13,987 nucleotides of DNA, from NCBI GenBank assembly GCA_047975325.1, contig JBKEDF010000022.1, positions 1 through 13,987 on the forward strand, in the 5' to 3' direction. The position numbers and the translations under genes were made by a program. The notes beneath the pieces were generated by a model. It did not search any database. It was given only the letters and a program-made list of their open reading frames with translations, and was not told the origin of the DNA. Origin of the DNA: JBKEDF01 sp047975325 (GTDB taxonomy: Bacteria; Pseudomonadota; Alphaproteobacteria; Rhodobacterales; Rhodobacteraceae). The stretch's first letter is position 1, and every line of letters begins with the position of its first letter. Below are positions 6,841-13,791 of this stretch, piece by piece.

Positions 6841-7293
6841 GGGCTTTTTCAGCATCAAGGCCGGGCGCTTGCAGTGCGCGACCAGATCATCATGCTGGTT
6901 GTAGGCCCGGTGCATGAACGTCACGATGCCCTGACCCGGGCGCGACTGGCTTTCGCGCAGGCCCAGCACCTCTGTCTCGGACCGGATCGTGTCGCCATGA
7001 AATACCGGTTTCGGGAAACGGCATTCTTCAAAGCCCAGATTACCCACCGTCGTACCAAGCGTAGTATCGCCCACGCTCAGCCCAACCATCAGGCCCATTG
7101 TGAAGGCGCTATTGACGATCCGTTGGCCGAACTCGGTGTGTTTCCGGCAATAATCTTCATCGATATGTATCGCAGCCGGGTTACAGGTTGCGGTCGAGAA
7201 CCAGACATTATCGGCCTCCGTCACCGTGCGGCGTGTACTGTGCCGGAAGATCTGTCCAACCTCAAATTCATCAAAATAAAGTCCGCTCATCAT
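6838..7293 (-). CDS. MaoC family dehydratase (hot-dog fold)
   Basis: A 151-residue single hot-dog-domain protein of the MaoC family, whose members hydrate enoyl-CoA or dehydrate 3-hydroxyacyl-CoA esters, including mesaconyl- and itaconyl-CoA type substrates. The opening YFDEFEVGQIF and the HGDTIRSETEVLG segment (about 99-111) are typical. The active-site loop reads TCNPAAIHID at 36-45. His43 is present, but where hydratase-2 enzymes have Asp (DxNPxH) this protein has Thr36, and one extra residue lies before the His. Two adjacent ATGs (7293 and 7290) follow AGAGGGGAGC, and either could be used. The gap to the upstream CoA-transferase homologue is 71 bases. It likely adds water to the product of the operon's acyl-CoA dehydrogenase, giving the hydroxyacyl-CoA for the SDR or CitE-like lyase. 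Stereochemistry and substrate are unknown. Confidence 0.87.
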   Translation of the reverse strand: MMSGLYFDEFEVGQIFRHSTRRTVTEADNVWFSTATCNPAAIHIDEDYCRKHTEFGQRIVNSAFTMGLMVGLSVGDTTLGTTVGNLGFEECRFPKPVFHGDTIRSETEVLGLRESQSRPGQGIVTFMHRAYNQHDDLVAHCKRPALMLKKP

Positions 7294-7364
7294 GCTCCCC
7301 TCTTCCCAGATGGTTTTCGACCTGGTGCACCGGGCACTCCGACCGAAGTAATATTTTCAGCGCC

Positions 7365-8663
7365 TCAACGTGCCTTCGCAACCCCTGCCTCCACCAAAGG
7401 CCGGCCAGTAATACGGTAGGCATCCCATTCATCCTGAAGCCGATCCCGATCTTCCGGAGCGGCAATTGCAATCAGTGTGGCTGCACGGGCATCCATCGTC
7501 AGGCCCGCCACCTCCGCCACGCCGAATTCCGATACCACTATATCGATATCCGTCTTTGTCCCCGTCACCGCCGCCGGGCTCGTGAATTGTGAAACGATGC
7601 CTGGCGCTGTCTTGTGGCCACCCCGGGCCCGAACCGTCACGATGGATCGTCCTTCGGGGTTCAGCATCGCGCCACGCAGAAAATCCGGAAACCCACCGGG
7701 TGTGGAAATCAGCCGTCCGTTCACCATCTCGGAATTTATCTGACCAAACAGATCAACCTGCAGGGTCGAATTGACGGAAAAGAAGCGGTCCAGCTTCGCG
7801 AGTACGCCCGATGCATGGGTCAGGTCGGTCGGTCTGAAACTGAATCGCGGGTTGCAATGCAGCGTGGCATAGAACCCGGCAGAGCCAATCGCCGCACCCG
7901 TGATAATCGGACGATCGCGCCGCATCGCCCCAGCCTCATCCAGCCGCAACACATTGTCATCTACCAGCCCCGATACCATGGACAGATCCCGGTGCGACAA
8001 CAGCAGTCCCGCCACCGCCTGCGACACCTTCCCCAGACCCAGCTGGATCGTTGCACCATCCGGCAACAGTTCTGCGACATTGGTTGCAATAGCCGTGGCC
8101 ACCTCGTCGCTCTTGCCGCCCGCCGGTGCAGTCAGCAACGGTTGCTCCGCCGCAAATACTGCATCAAAATCTTCCAGCGGCAGCACCGTTGGACCCTCGG
8201 TATAGGGTAGCTCCGGATTTACCACCGCGATCAATTTCCGGGTACGGTGCCGAAACAACGGAAAAAAATCCGTCTGAATACCAAGGGATACGCGGCCATG
8301 ATCATCCGGAGGAGACGTCATGATAACGGCCGCATCCATAACAACATCGTCACACAGCCATTGTGCGATACGCGAATAGCTCCAGGGGCAAAAATCAACA
8401 TAACCGCCGCGCATATGCTCCTTGATCTCACGATTGAGAAAGAAACTGCGGCAGCGACGGCCTGAAACCGGATCGGCATAGGACCGTGTATTGACCAAAG
8501 GGCTGAGAATTGTGGTAACGGTCGCCCCGGCCTGACTATGGCCAAGCAAGTCGGGTAACGCGGTGATCTCTGCGGCGCAACCGGAAACATAGATTTCGCG
8601 TGCGCAGCCAAGTTCCCGGATCAGCGCCTCGGATGTCAGGTCCGTATATTTTCGTCGTTTCAC
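7365..8663 (-). CDS. acetyl-CoA hydrolase/CoA-transferase (Cat1-like) homologue lacking the usual Glu
   Basis: A 432-residue protein of the acetyl-CoA hydrolase/4-hydroxybutyrate CoA-transferase family (class I, two tandem CoA-transferase folds). The oxyanion-loop motif usually written QxGxGxxP appears as QLGLGKVS at 207-214. The catalytic Glu normally lies 20-25 residues later in a segment like HSEMFSD; here the aligned segment is VSGLVDD (229-235), with Gly232 in place of Glu. The second half retains VDLFGQINSE and EFGVAEVAG, both family features. It starts at the GTG at 8663 with GGGGGAG 5 bases upstream, 20 bases after the acyl-CoA dehydrogenase stop; an upstream TTG at 8687 would overlap that stop and is less likely. 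Without Glu the covalent transferase mechanism should fail, so hydrolase, an altered transferase or a non-catalytic role is possible. An error in my by-eye alignment is also possible. Confidence 0.85.
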   Translation of the reverse strand: MKRRKYTDLTSEALIRELGCAREIYVSGCAAEITALPDLLGHSQAGATVTTILSPLVNTRSYADPVSGRRCRSFFLNREIKEHMRGGYVDFCPWSYSRIAQWLCDDVVMDAAVIMTSPPDDHGRVSLGIQTDFFPLFRHRTRKLIAVVNPELPYTEGPTVLPLEDFDAVFAAEQPLLTAPAGGKSDEVATAIATNVAELLPDGATIQLGLGKVSQAVAGLLLSHRDLSMVSGLVDDNVLRLDEAGAMRRDRPIITGAAIGSAGFYATLHCNPRFSFRPTDLTHASGVLAKLDRFFSVNSTLQVDLFGQINSEMVNGRLISTPGGFPDFLRGAMLNPEGRSIVTVRARGGHKTAPGIVSQFTSPAAVTGTKTDIDIVVSEFGVAEVAGLTMDARAATLIAIAAPEDRDRLQDEWDAYRITGRPLVEAGVAKAR

Positions 8664-8683
8664 GACGGCTCCCCCGGCTCGTC

Positions 8684-9850
8684 TCAATAACTCTTCTTCT
8701 GGCCCAGCACGCGTTCCGCGATGTAGGACAGGATCAGTTGTTCGGTAACGGGCGCAATACGAAACACGATGACTTCACGCAGAAGCCGTTCCACCTGATA
8801 TTCCTTGGCGTAACCCAGCCCGCCATGGGTAAAGACCGCCTGTTCGCAGGCCCGATGTGCGGCCCGTGCGCCCAGAAACTTCGCCGCGTTGGCCTCGGCC
8901 CCGCAATGACGTTCATTGTCATAGAGCCAGGCCGCTTTCATCGTCATCGTCAGTGCCGATTCCAGGTCAATCCAATTTTCCGCCAGCGGATGCTGAATAC
9001 CCTGATTCTGGCCGATGGGTCGGCCGAATACGACCCGGTCCTGCGCATATCTTGCCGCCCGCGCCAAGGCGTCCTGACCAATGGCAATGGCCTCCGCCGC
9101 CACCAGGATACGTTCTGGATTCAGGCTGTGCAGAATGTAGGAAAACCCCTTTCCCTCCTCGCCGATCAGATCCGTATCGGGCACGAAATAATCATCAATG
9201 AAGGTGGCGTTGGAATCCACCGCTGCCCGGCCCATCTTGGGAATGCGTTTCACCTCGATCTTTGTCTTGTCCAGATCCGTGTAGAAGATCGACATGCCAT
9301 CCGTCGGCTTCTTGCACTTCTCAATCGGGGTCGTGCGTGCCAGCAACATGATCTTGTTGGCCACCTGACCGGTTGAAGTCCAGAACTTGCGCCCGTTGAC
9401 AATATAGCCACCATCAACCTTCCGCGCGAAAGTCTTGATACGGGTGGTATCAAGACCAGCATCCGGTTCGGTCACACCAAAACACACCTTGTCTTCGCCC
9501 GAAACCAGCCTTGGGATCCACCGCTGCTTCTGCTCCTCGGTGCCAAAAACGATAATCGGATGCGGCCCGAACAGATTGATATGGATCGAGGAAACAGCCG
9601 CCGAACCACCCCCGTGCTTGCAGGCCTCGTTCATCATGATCGCCGCCTCGGTCACACCAAGACCGGCACCGCCATATTCCTCGGGCATCGTGATACCCAG
9701 CCACCCGGCATCGGCCATGGCCTTGTGAAACTCAAAAGGAAATTCTGCCTTCTCTTCCTTTTCGGACCAGTAGTGATCGTCGAATTGCTGCACGACTGCG
9801 GCAACGGCATTCCGGATTGCGCGGTGGTCTTCTGTTTCCTCAAAACTCAT
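8684..9850 (-). CDS. acyl-CoA dehydrogenase
   Basis: A 388-residue FAD-dependent acyl-CoA dehydrogenase that introduces an alpha,beta double bond in an acyl-CoA and passes electrons to ETF. Seen: MPEEYGGAGLG (55-65), the flavin-binding FGVTEPDAGLDTT (124-136), KFWTSTG (155-161), the DRVVFGRPIGQNQGIQ block (271-286) and HGGLGYAKEYQVERLLRE (342-359). The usual C-terminal catalytic Glu (YEGT) is replaced: the segment reads RIAPVTEQ (364-371), with Pro367 at that position. Glu246 in NPERILVAA fits the helix-G Glu used by isovaleryl-CoA dehydrogenase, so it is probably active on branched or short substrates. The ATG has GAGGT about 5 bases upstream. It is 48 bases after the CaiB-type gene and 20 before the Cat1-like gene. 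Confidence 0.93.
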   Translation of the reverse strand: MSFEETEDHRAIRNAVAAVVQQFDDHYWSEKEEKAEFPFEFHKAMADAGWLGITMPEEYGGAGLGVTEAAIMMNEACKHGGGSAAVSSIHINLFGPHPIIVFGTEEQKQRWIPRLVSGEDKVCFGVTEPDAGLDTTRIKTFARKVDGGYIVNGRKFWTSTGQVANKIMLLARTTPIEKCKKPTDGMSIFYTDLDKTKIEVKRIPKMGRAAVDSNATFIDDYFVPDTDLIGEEGKGFSYILHSLNPERILVAAEAIAIGQDALARAARYAQDRVVFGRPIGQNQGIQHPLAENWIDLESALTMTMKAAWLYDNERHCGAEANAAKFLGARAAHRACEQAVFTHGGLGYAKEYQVERLLREVIVFRIAPVTEQLILSYIAERVLGQKKSY

Positions 9851-9898
9851 CGGTGACCTCGAATTCTTTCGTGATATTTTGCTGCGCGGGGGCAGTGG

Positions 9899-11134
9899 TC
9901 AGAACACGCCACCTTTACCAAGCGCGATCATCTCCTCATCATTCAGTCCCAGCCAGTCGCCAAAGACAGCCTGGTTATCGGCGCCCATCGCCTTGCTGGG
10001 GATCAGCTCTGCCCGCGGAGTATCACCGAAAAACATCGGCCCGGCGGGCAGGACGACACTGCCCAGTTCCGGATGATCCAACCGCTTCAGCGTGCCCCTG
10101 GCATGCATGTGCGGATCGTTCACCACCTCATCAATTTCTCGCACCGGGGCAAAAGGTATGCGCTTTTCGGTCAATACCCTGACCAGCTTTTCCTTGGTGA
10201 ATCCGCAGGTCCAGGCCCCGATCATCGCATCCAATTCATCAATGTTGTCGACACGATGTTGCAGATTATCAAAGCGGCGATCGGCCAGGAGGTCCAATCG
10301 GCCCATCGCTTCCAGAAGGGATTGCCAGTGGCGTTCACTGACGCAAAGCAACGCGACATACCCATCGGAGCACGGATAGACGTTATAGGGGGCCTCGGCC
10401 ATTCCGCCGTGACGGTTGCCGGTACGTGGCGGATTTTCTCCTGATCCATAATACAGCCCCAAGGTCGAACTGAGAGATGGGTAGACCGACTCCAGCATCG
10501 AGACTTCAACATGCATCCCCTTGCCAGTCACTGCCTTGTGGTAAAGCGCTGTCATGACCGCCCCGAACAGGTGGATACCGCCGAAGAAATCGCATAGCGC
10601 CGGACCCGCCTTGACAGGTGGTCGATCCTCGAATCCGGTGGATGCCATTACGCCGGACATCGCCTGGATGGTCAGATCCATCGCCAACATGTCCTTGTTC
10701 GGCCCGAAACTGCCGTAGCCGGTTCCCGATGCATAGATCAACGCCGGGTTGATGTCCTTCAGCACGTCATAACCCAACCCCAGACGGTCCATCGCACCGG
10801 GCGCGAAGTTCTCAAGCAAGATGTCCGCTCTGGCCACCATCTTTTTCAGCAGATCAACGCCTTCGGCCGACTTGAGATTGAGCGTGATAAACTCCTTGTT
10901 GGAGTTCAGCATGGCAAAAGGCAGCATGGCCCCGCCAACGGCCCCGCGGCGGCGCATCTTCTCACCCCCGACCGGTTCGATCTTGATCACACGGGCCCCG
11001 GCCATCGCCATCAGGAAAGTCGCATAGGGACCGTTGTAGATCTGCCCCAGATCGATAACCGTTACCCCTTCAAGCGGCCTGCCCGCCAACGTCTGGACAT
11101 GATCGGTCAGCCCTGTTTTCACGGATTGTGACAT
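9899..11134 (-). CDS. class III CoA-transferase (CaiB/BaiF family)
   Basis: A 411-residue CaiB/BaiF-type CoA-transferase, the family of formyl-CoA:oxalate, carnitine and succinyl-CoA:mesaconate/itaconate CoA-transferases. It moves CoA between carboxylic acids through an aspartyl-CoA anhydride. The N-terminal LEGVTVIDLGQIYNGPYA block (21-38), KIEPVGGE (51-58) and LLENFAPGAMDRLGLGY (106-122) are family hallmarks. Asp153 in MAMDLTIQAMSG corresponds to the catalytic Asp169 of formyl-CoA transferase. Length is typical. GGAGG lies 6 bases before the ATG, and a 277-base non-coding gap with promoter-like sequence lies upstream, so this is the first gene of the operon. As first gene it is the natural candidate for activating the incoming acid. 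The substrate is unknown. Confidence 0.93.
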   Translation of the reverse strand: MSQSVKTGLTDHVQTLAGRPLEGVTVIDLGQIYNGPYATFLMAMAGARVIKIEPVGGEKMRRRGAVGGAMLPFAMLNSNKEFITLNLKSAEGVDLLKKMVARADILLENFAPGAMDRLGLGYDVLKDINPALIYASGTGYGSFGPNKDMLAMDLTIQAMSGVMASTGFEDRPPVKAGPALCDFFGGIHLFGAVMTALYHKAVTGKGMHVEVSMLESVYPSLSSTLGLYYGSGENPPRTGNRHGGMAEAPYNVYPCSDGYVALLCVSERHWQSLLEAMGRLDLLADRRFDNLQHRVDNIDELDAMIGAWTCGFTKEKLVRVLTEKRIPFAPVREIDEVVNDPHMHARGTLKRLDHPELGSVVLPAGPMFFGDTPRAELIPSKAMGADNQAVFGDWLGLNDEEMIALGKGGVF

Positions 11135-11197
11135 GGTGATCCTCCGTCATCTCCTCAGCACGATGCCCTTCGAACCTCATCAAGGGGTCTGCCCATC

Positions 11198-11208
11198 CCA
11201 AAATTTGG
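11198..11208. promoter_or_regulatory. candidate operator half of a pair (CCAAA-a-TTTGG)
   Basis: A perfect 5-1-5 palindrome. It lies about 64 bases before the CaiB-type start and about 26 bases from a closely similar site at 11225-11234. Both fall just downstream of the candidate -10 box, where a repressor would block elongation or promoter escape. Short palindromes of this size occur by chance, so only the pairing and position argue for function. Confidence 0.35.
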
Positions 11209-11224
11209 TAATATAAGCCAGCAT

Positions 11225-11234
11225 CCATATTTGG
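11225..11234. promoter_or_regulatory. candidate operator half of a pair (CCATATTTGG)
   Basis: A near-palindrome resembling the site at 11198-11208 (CC, A/T-rich core, GG). It would cover roughly +2 to +12 of the transcript predicted from the candidate promoter at 11243-11271. The cognate regulator is not in the window. Confidence 0.33.
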
Positions 11235-11242
11235 CCTGACCA

Positions 11243-11271
11243 TTTATTGCACTACTGGAAACACCTGTAAA
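11243..11271 (-). promoter_or_regulatory. candidate sigma-70-like promoter of the nine-gene operon
   Basis: On the - strand TTTACA (11266-11271) and AATAAA (11243-11248) are separated by 17 bases, matching the -35/-10 consensus at 5/6 and 4/6 positions. Transcription would begin near 11236, giving a leader of about 100 bases before the CaiB-type ATG. The region behind it is A/T-rich. The prediction is by eye only. Confidence 0.4.
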
Positions 11272-11411
11272 GGAATATTTCTTGCTCCTTCAAAAATTAT
11301 GAAAAATCGTTTGATAGCAAAATCTTAAAAATTTACCTGCAGTATTCCCCCAACCTGCATAGTTTTTATTTCCGATGCGTGGCGGAACCGGCTGGCCAAA
11401 GACAAAGCGGA
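11272..11411. other. A/T-rich non-coding segment with spaced A-tracts
   Basis: This segment between the MFS stop and the candidate promoter has no plausible gene. It is markedly more A/T-rich than its surroundings, with A-tracts at 11292-11296, 11302-11306, 11319-11322 and 11327-11331. Such sequence upstream of a promoter can act as an UP-like element or be bent and bind nucleoid proteins. I see no convincing intrinsic terminator for the MFS gene here: TTCCG-8-CGGAA at about 11370-11387 is followed by A's, not T's, on the - strand. Confidence 0.45.
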
Positions 11412-12608
11412 TCATCGCACCAAACGCGGCAGGAACACCAGCGCGACGACAATTCCCAAACCACAAAGTATCGCCACTGCCGAGACGATCGCGGACCAGC
11501 CACCGGTGTCATAGAACATACCAGCCAGATAACCTGACAGGGCAGACCCCATATAGTAAGAGAACATATAAAGCGACGCGCCATAGGCAGGATCCACCTG
11601 ATGTTGCCACCCAAGCGTCGCGGTGGCCGAACTGTGACCCGCAAAGGCACCCAGAACAATCAGCGTAATTGCAACGAACAGCACGACAATTGACGAACTT
11701 AGCGTGGCAAGTGAGCCAACCAGCAGTAAAGAAAACGCGAAACCGGTCATCACCCTCGGTCCAAGCCGGTCAAAGAACACACCGAAGATCGGAACCATGA
11801 AAACGCCCAGAGCCAATGGCAGGAAGCTCAGCGTCAAGCTGGCTTGTGACAGGCCAAACGGCGGCGAGGACAGCAGAAATGGAAGATAATTGAATACCGC
11901 TACGAAACTGCTCATTGCCAAGAACCCCAGCAGATAGATACTGGCTGCCTGCGGCGTCATTATCGCCTTACCCAAGCTTTCCATATCCAATCCACGCCGT
12001 CTGAATGCGACCTGCCCCGGCGCAGGTTTGGGGAACATCACCAGAAGGATAAACCCAAAGACCAGCGCCACCACACCAATGGCAAACAAGGCCGCCCGAT
12101 AGCCGAAAGGCTCGGTCAGCAGGCCTGCAATCAGCCGCCCCAGTAACCCGCCCGACCCGGTACCTGCAATATACCAGGACATGGCGCGCCCCATTCGTTC
12201 CTTCGAGATCTCGGTGGCCAGATACCCCACCACGGCGGACGGAATGACGCCGGCAAAGATGCCAAATACCGTTCGCCCGACGACAACGCCGGCCCACCAG
12301 GGCGACATCCAGGTTGCCAAACTGATTACGGCTGAGGCCAGCACCGCGACCGGCAGCACCCGGGCTACGGCAAATCTCCGACCCAGCCACAGCATGATGA
12401 TCGAGGAAAAGGCCAGCATCAGAGACGGCAATGAGATCGTCAGCGCGCTGGCATGAGGCGGAACACCAAAATCCCTGGCAACATGGTGCAGCAGCGGTTG
12501 CGGCGAATAAAGCAGCGCAAAGCTAACCAGCCCCGTCGTGAAGGCCGCCACCAGGATGGAGCGGATCCGAATTCTTTCCGCGCGGTCGACTGCGCTTGTT
12601 TCTGCCAT
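11412..12608 (-). CDS. MFS transporter (YnfM-like)
   Basis: A 398-residue major facilitator protein with about twelve hydrophobic membrane spans and a central cytoplasmic loop near residues 195-215 (KPAPGQVAFRRRG). The LLYSPQPLLHHVARDFGV stretch after the first span is typical of YnfM-type transporters. Motif A between spans 2 and 3 is degraded (LWLGRRFAVARV, lacking the Asp-Arg), while its counterpart between spans 8 and 9 is intact (GVFFDRLGPR). The start at 12608 is preferred (GGGCGGGAATTG upstream); an ATG at 12635 has no ribosome site. It is separated from the upstream DctP gene by 175 bases and from the catabolic operon downstream by 277 bases, so it may be its own unit. It could import the operon's substrate or export an acid or toxic intermediate; direction and substrate are not readable. 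Confidence 0.9.
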   Translation of the reverse strand: MAETSAVDRAERIRIRSILVAAFTTGLVSFALLYSPQPLLHHVARDFGVPPHASALTISLPSLMLAFSSIIMLWLGRRFAVARVLPVAVLASAVISLATWMSPWWAGVVVGRTVFGIFAGVIPSAVVGYLATEISKERMGRAMSWYIAGTGSGGLLGRLIAGLLTEPFGYRAALFAIGVVALVFGFILLVMFPKPAPGQVAFRRRGLDMESLGKAIMTPQAASIYLLGFLAMSSFVAVFNYLPFLLSSPPFGLSQASLTLSFLPLALGVFMVPIFGVFFDRLGPRVMTGFAFSLLLVGSLATLSSSIVVLFVAITLIVLGAFAGHSSATATLGWQHQVDPAYGASLYMFSYYMGSALSGYLAGMFYDTGGWSAIVSAVAILCGLGIVVALVFLPRLVR

Positions 12609-12783
12609 CAATTCCCGCCCTTCCCTGTTCAGCATGGCAGGTATGCCCGTCCGGGTCGGAAATTATTCAGAACTTTCCGGCAGCCGCCCGACCGCTCATG
12701 GCGCATAAATGTCTAGACCGGACATGTATTCCCGGATTTCCACCGAAATACACGTCCGCACCCCTATCTGCAGATTCCAGTGA
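12609..12783. other. 175-base intergenic region with two inverted repeats
   Basis: There is no gene here. An imperfect stem-loop lies at 12726-12751 (arms GTATTCCCGG and CCGAAATAC, one bulge), 32 bases after the DctP stop, with no T-tract after it. Directly beside it is ATGTC-7-GACAT (12709-12725), which includes the 8-base palindrome GTCTAGAC. The first could end or stabilise the DctP transcript, and the second could be an operator for the MFS gene. I could not find a convincing -35/-10 pair. Confidence 0.35.
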
Positions 12784-13791
12784 TCACTCATCCAATGCGG
12801 CACGATAGGCATCGTAGGTTTCCTTTGCTGGCAATCCGCGCTGCGACAGGCGGGTTATAAATTCCTCCGTCACCGGCGCCATCCGCTCCAGCATCACCTG
12901 CTGCATCTCGGGCGGGAAATCATAGACCTCAATGCCCATATCACTGAGTTCAGTCTTCAGTGTCTCGTTTTCGGCATCCAGGTAGATGGCCACATCCTTT
13001 TCAACCTGCAAACCACACTGGTCAAAAACCTGCCGGGTCGCTTCAGGCAATGCAGCGTAGATTTCCGTCTTCATCGCCAATAGTGTCGCAAAAGACCCGA
13101 ACTGTCCGTTTGTGCTGACACCCTCGACAACCTCCTCCAGGTTATAGGGCTTGATACTGGAGATCGCCGCGAAGGCCACATCCACTACCCCGTTTTGAAA
13201 GGCAACATAAACGTCCGATGACGGCATCTCGGTTGCCGAAGCACCCAACGAATTGACGGTAAGCGTCAAAGCCCCGCCGGAGGACCGGATCACCTTGCCC
13301 TGCAGGCCATCCAATGTGGTAATCGGGCCAGACCGGGTAATAAGTTGATAGACCGGCAGAAGACTGACAATCAACGGCTGCACGTCGTTGTTGGTAAATT
13401 CATCCAGCAGGATTGTCCCATCATCCAGCATTCGGCGATAAGCCGACACCATCTGGACAGAGGTTTCCCCCATATCCGGCAACATCGACACCCCATTGAG
13501 CGGCAATCGCGTCGTCTCATAGCCAACTGAAATGGTAGAAACATCGGTAAGCCCGCTGCGCATGGCATCCATTGACTCGGCAAACTTGACGATCTGGCCA
13601 CTTGGAAAATTCTGAAAGCTGTACTCCCCACTCGTGCCCACCTCGACGCAGGCCATCCAGGGTTCAATAATCTGGGTCGACCAGTAGTGGTTCGGGTTGA
13701 ATCCATGTGCCAACATCAGGCTCTCGGCACCGACGCCAGTTCCAGTCGCAGCAACTACCAACGCAAAGCCAATTCCCGCAGAATACTTCAT
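12784..13791 (-). CDS. TRAP transporter periplasmic solute-binding protein (DctP family)
   Basis: A 335-residue DctP-type binding protein. A signal peptide is clear: Lys2, a hydrophobic run (about 6-18) and a GVGA-ES cleavage site near residue 22, so it acts in the periplasm. Family features are LDGLQGKVIRSSGG (160-173), in which Arg169 is the conserved ligand-carboxylate-binding Arg, and DVYVAFQNGVVDVAFA (193-208). Two Cys remain in the mature protein (Cys48 in WMACVE and one in DQCGLQ), which could form a disulphide. GGGAGG is 8 bases before the ATG. DctQ and DctM membrane genes are not downstream; an MFS gene follows instead. Known ligands of the family are organic acids, so a carboxylate matching the operon's substrate is the natural inference. 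Confidence 0.92.
   Translation of the reverse strand: MKYSAGIGFALVVAATGTGVGAESLMLAHGFNPNHYWSTQIIEPWMACVEVGTSGEYSFQNFPSGQIVKFAESMDAMRSGLTDVSTISVGYETTRLPLNGVSMLPDMGETSVQMVSAYRRMLDDGTILLDEFTNNDVQPLIVSLLPVYQLITRSGPITTLDGLQGKVIRSSGGALTLTVNSLGASATEMPSSDVYVAFQNGVVDVAFAAISSIKPYNLEEVVEGVSTNGQFGSFATLLAMKTEIYAALPEATRQVFDQCGLQVEKDVAIYLDAENETLKTELSDMGIEVYDFPPEMQQVMLERMAPVTEEFITRLSQRGLPAKETYDAYRAALDE

Noticed and set aside
7322..7335. Near-palindrome CCTGGTGCACCGGG between the MaoC and Cat1-like genes
   Set aside because: Single occurrence inside an operon gap, with no promoter elements next to it.
6460..7419. A long + strand open frame (319 codons) across BKACE, the gap and MaoC
   Set aside because: It runs antisense to two genes with clear family motifs and spans their intergenic gap; its translation shows no recognisable domain. 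Long antisense frames are common in GC-rich coding sequence.
8600..9376. A + strand open frame of 258 codons opposite the acyl-CoA dehydrogenase
   Set aside because: Shadow of a strongly conserved enzyme on the other strand, with no family features of its own.
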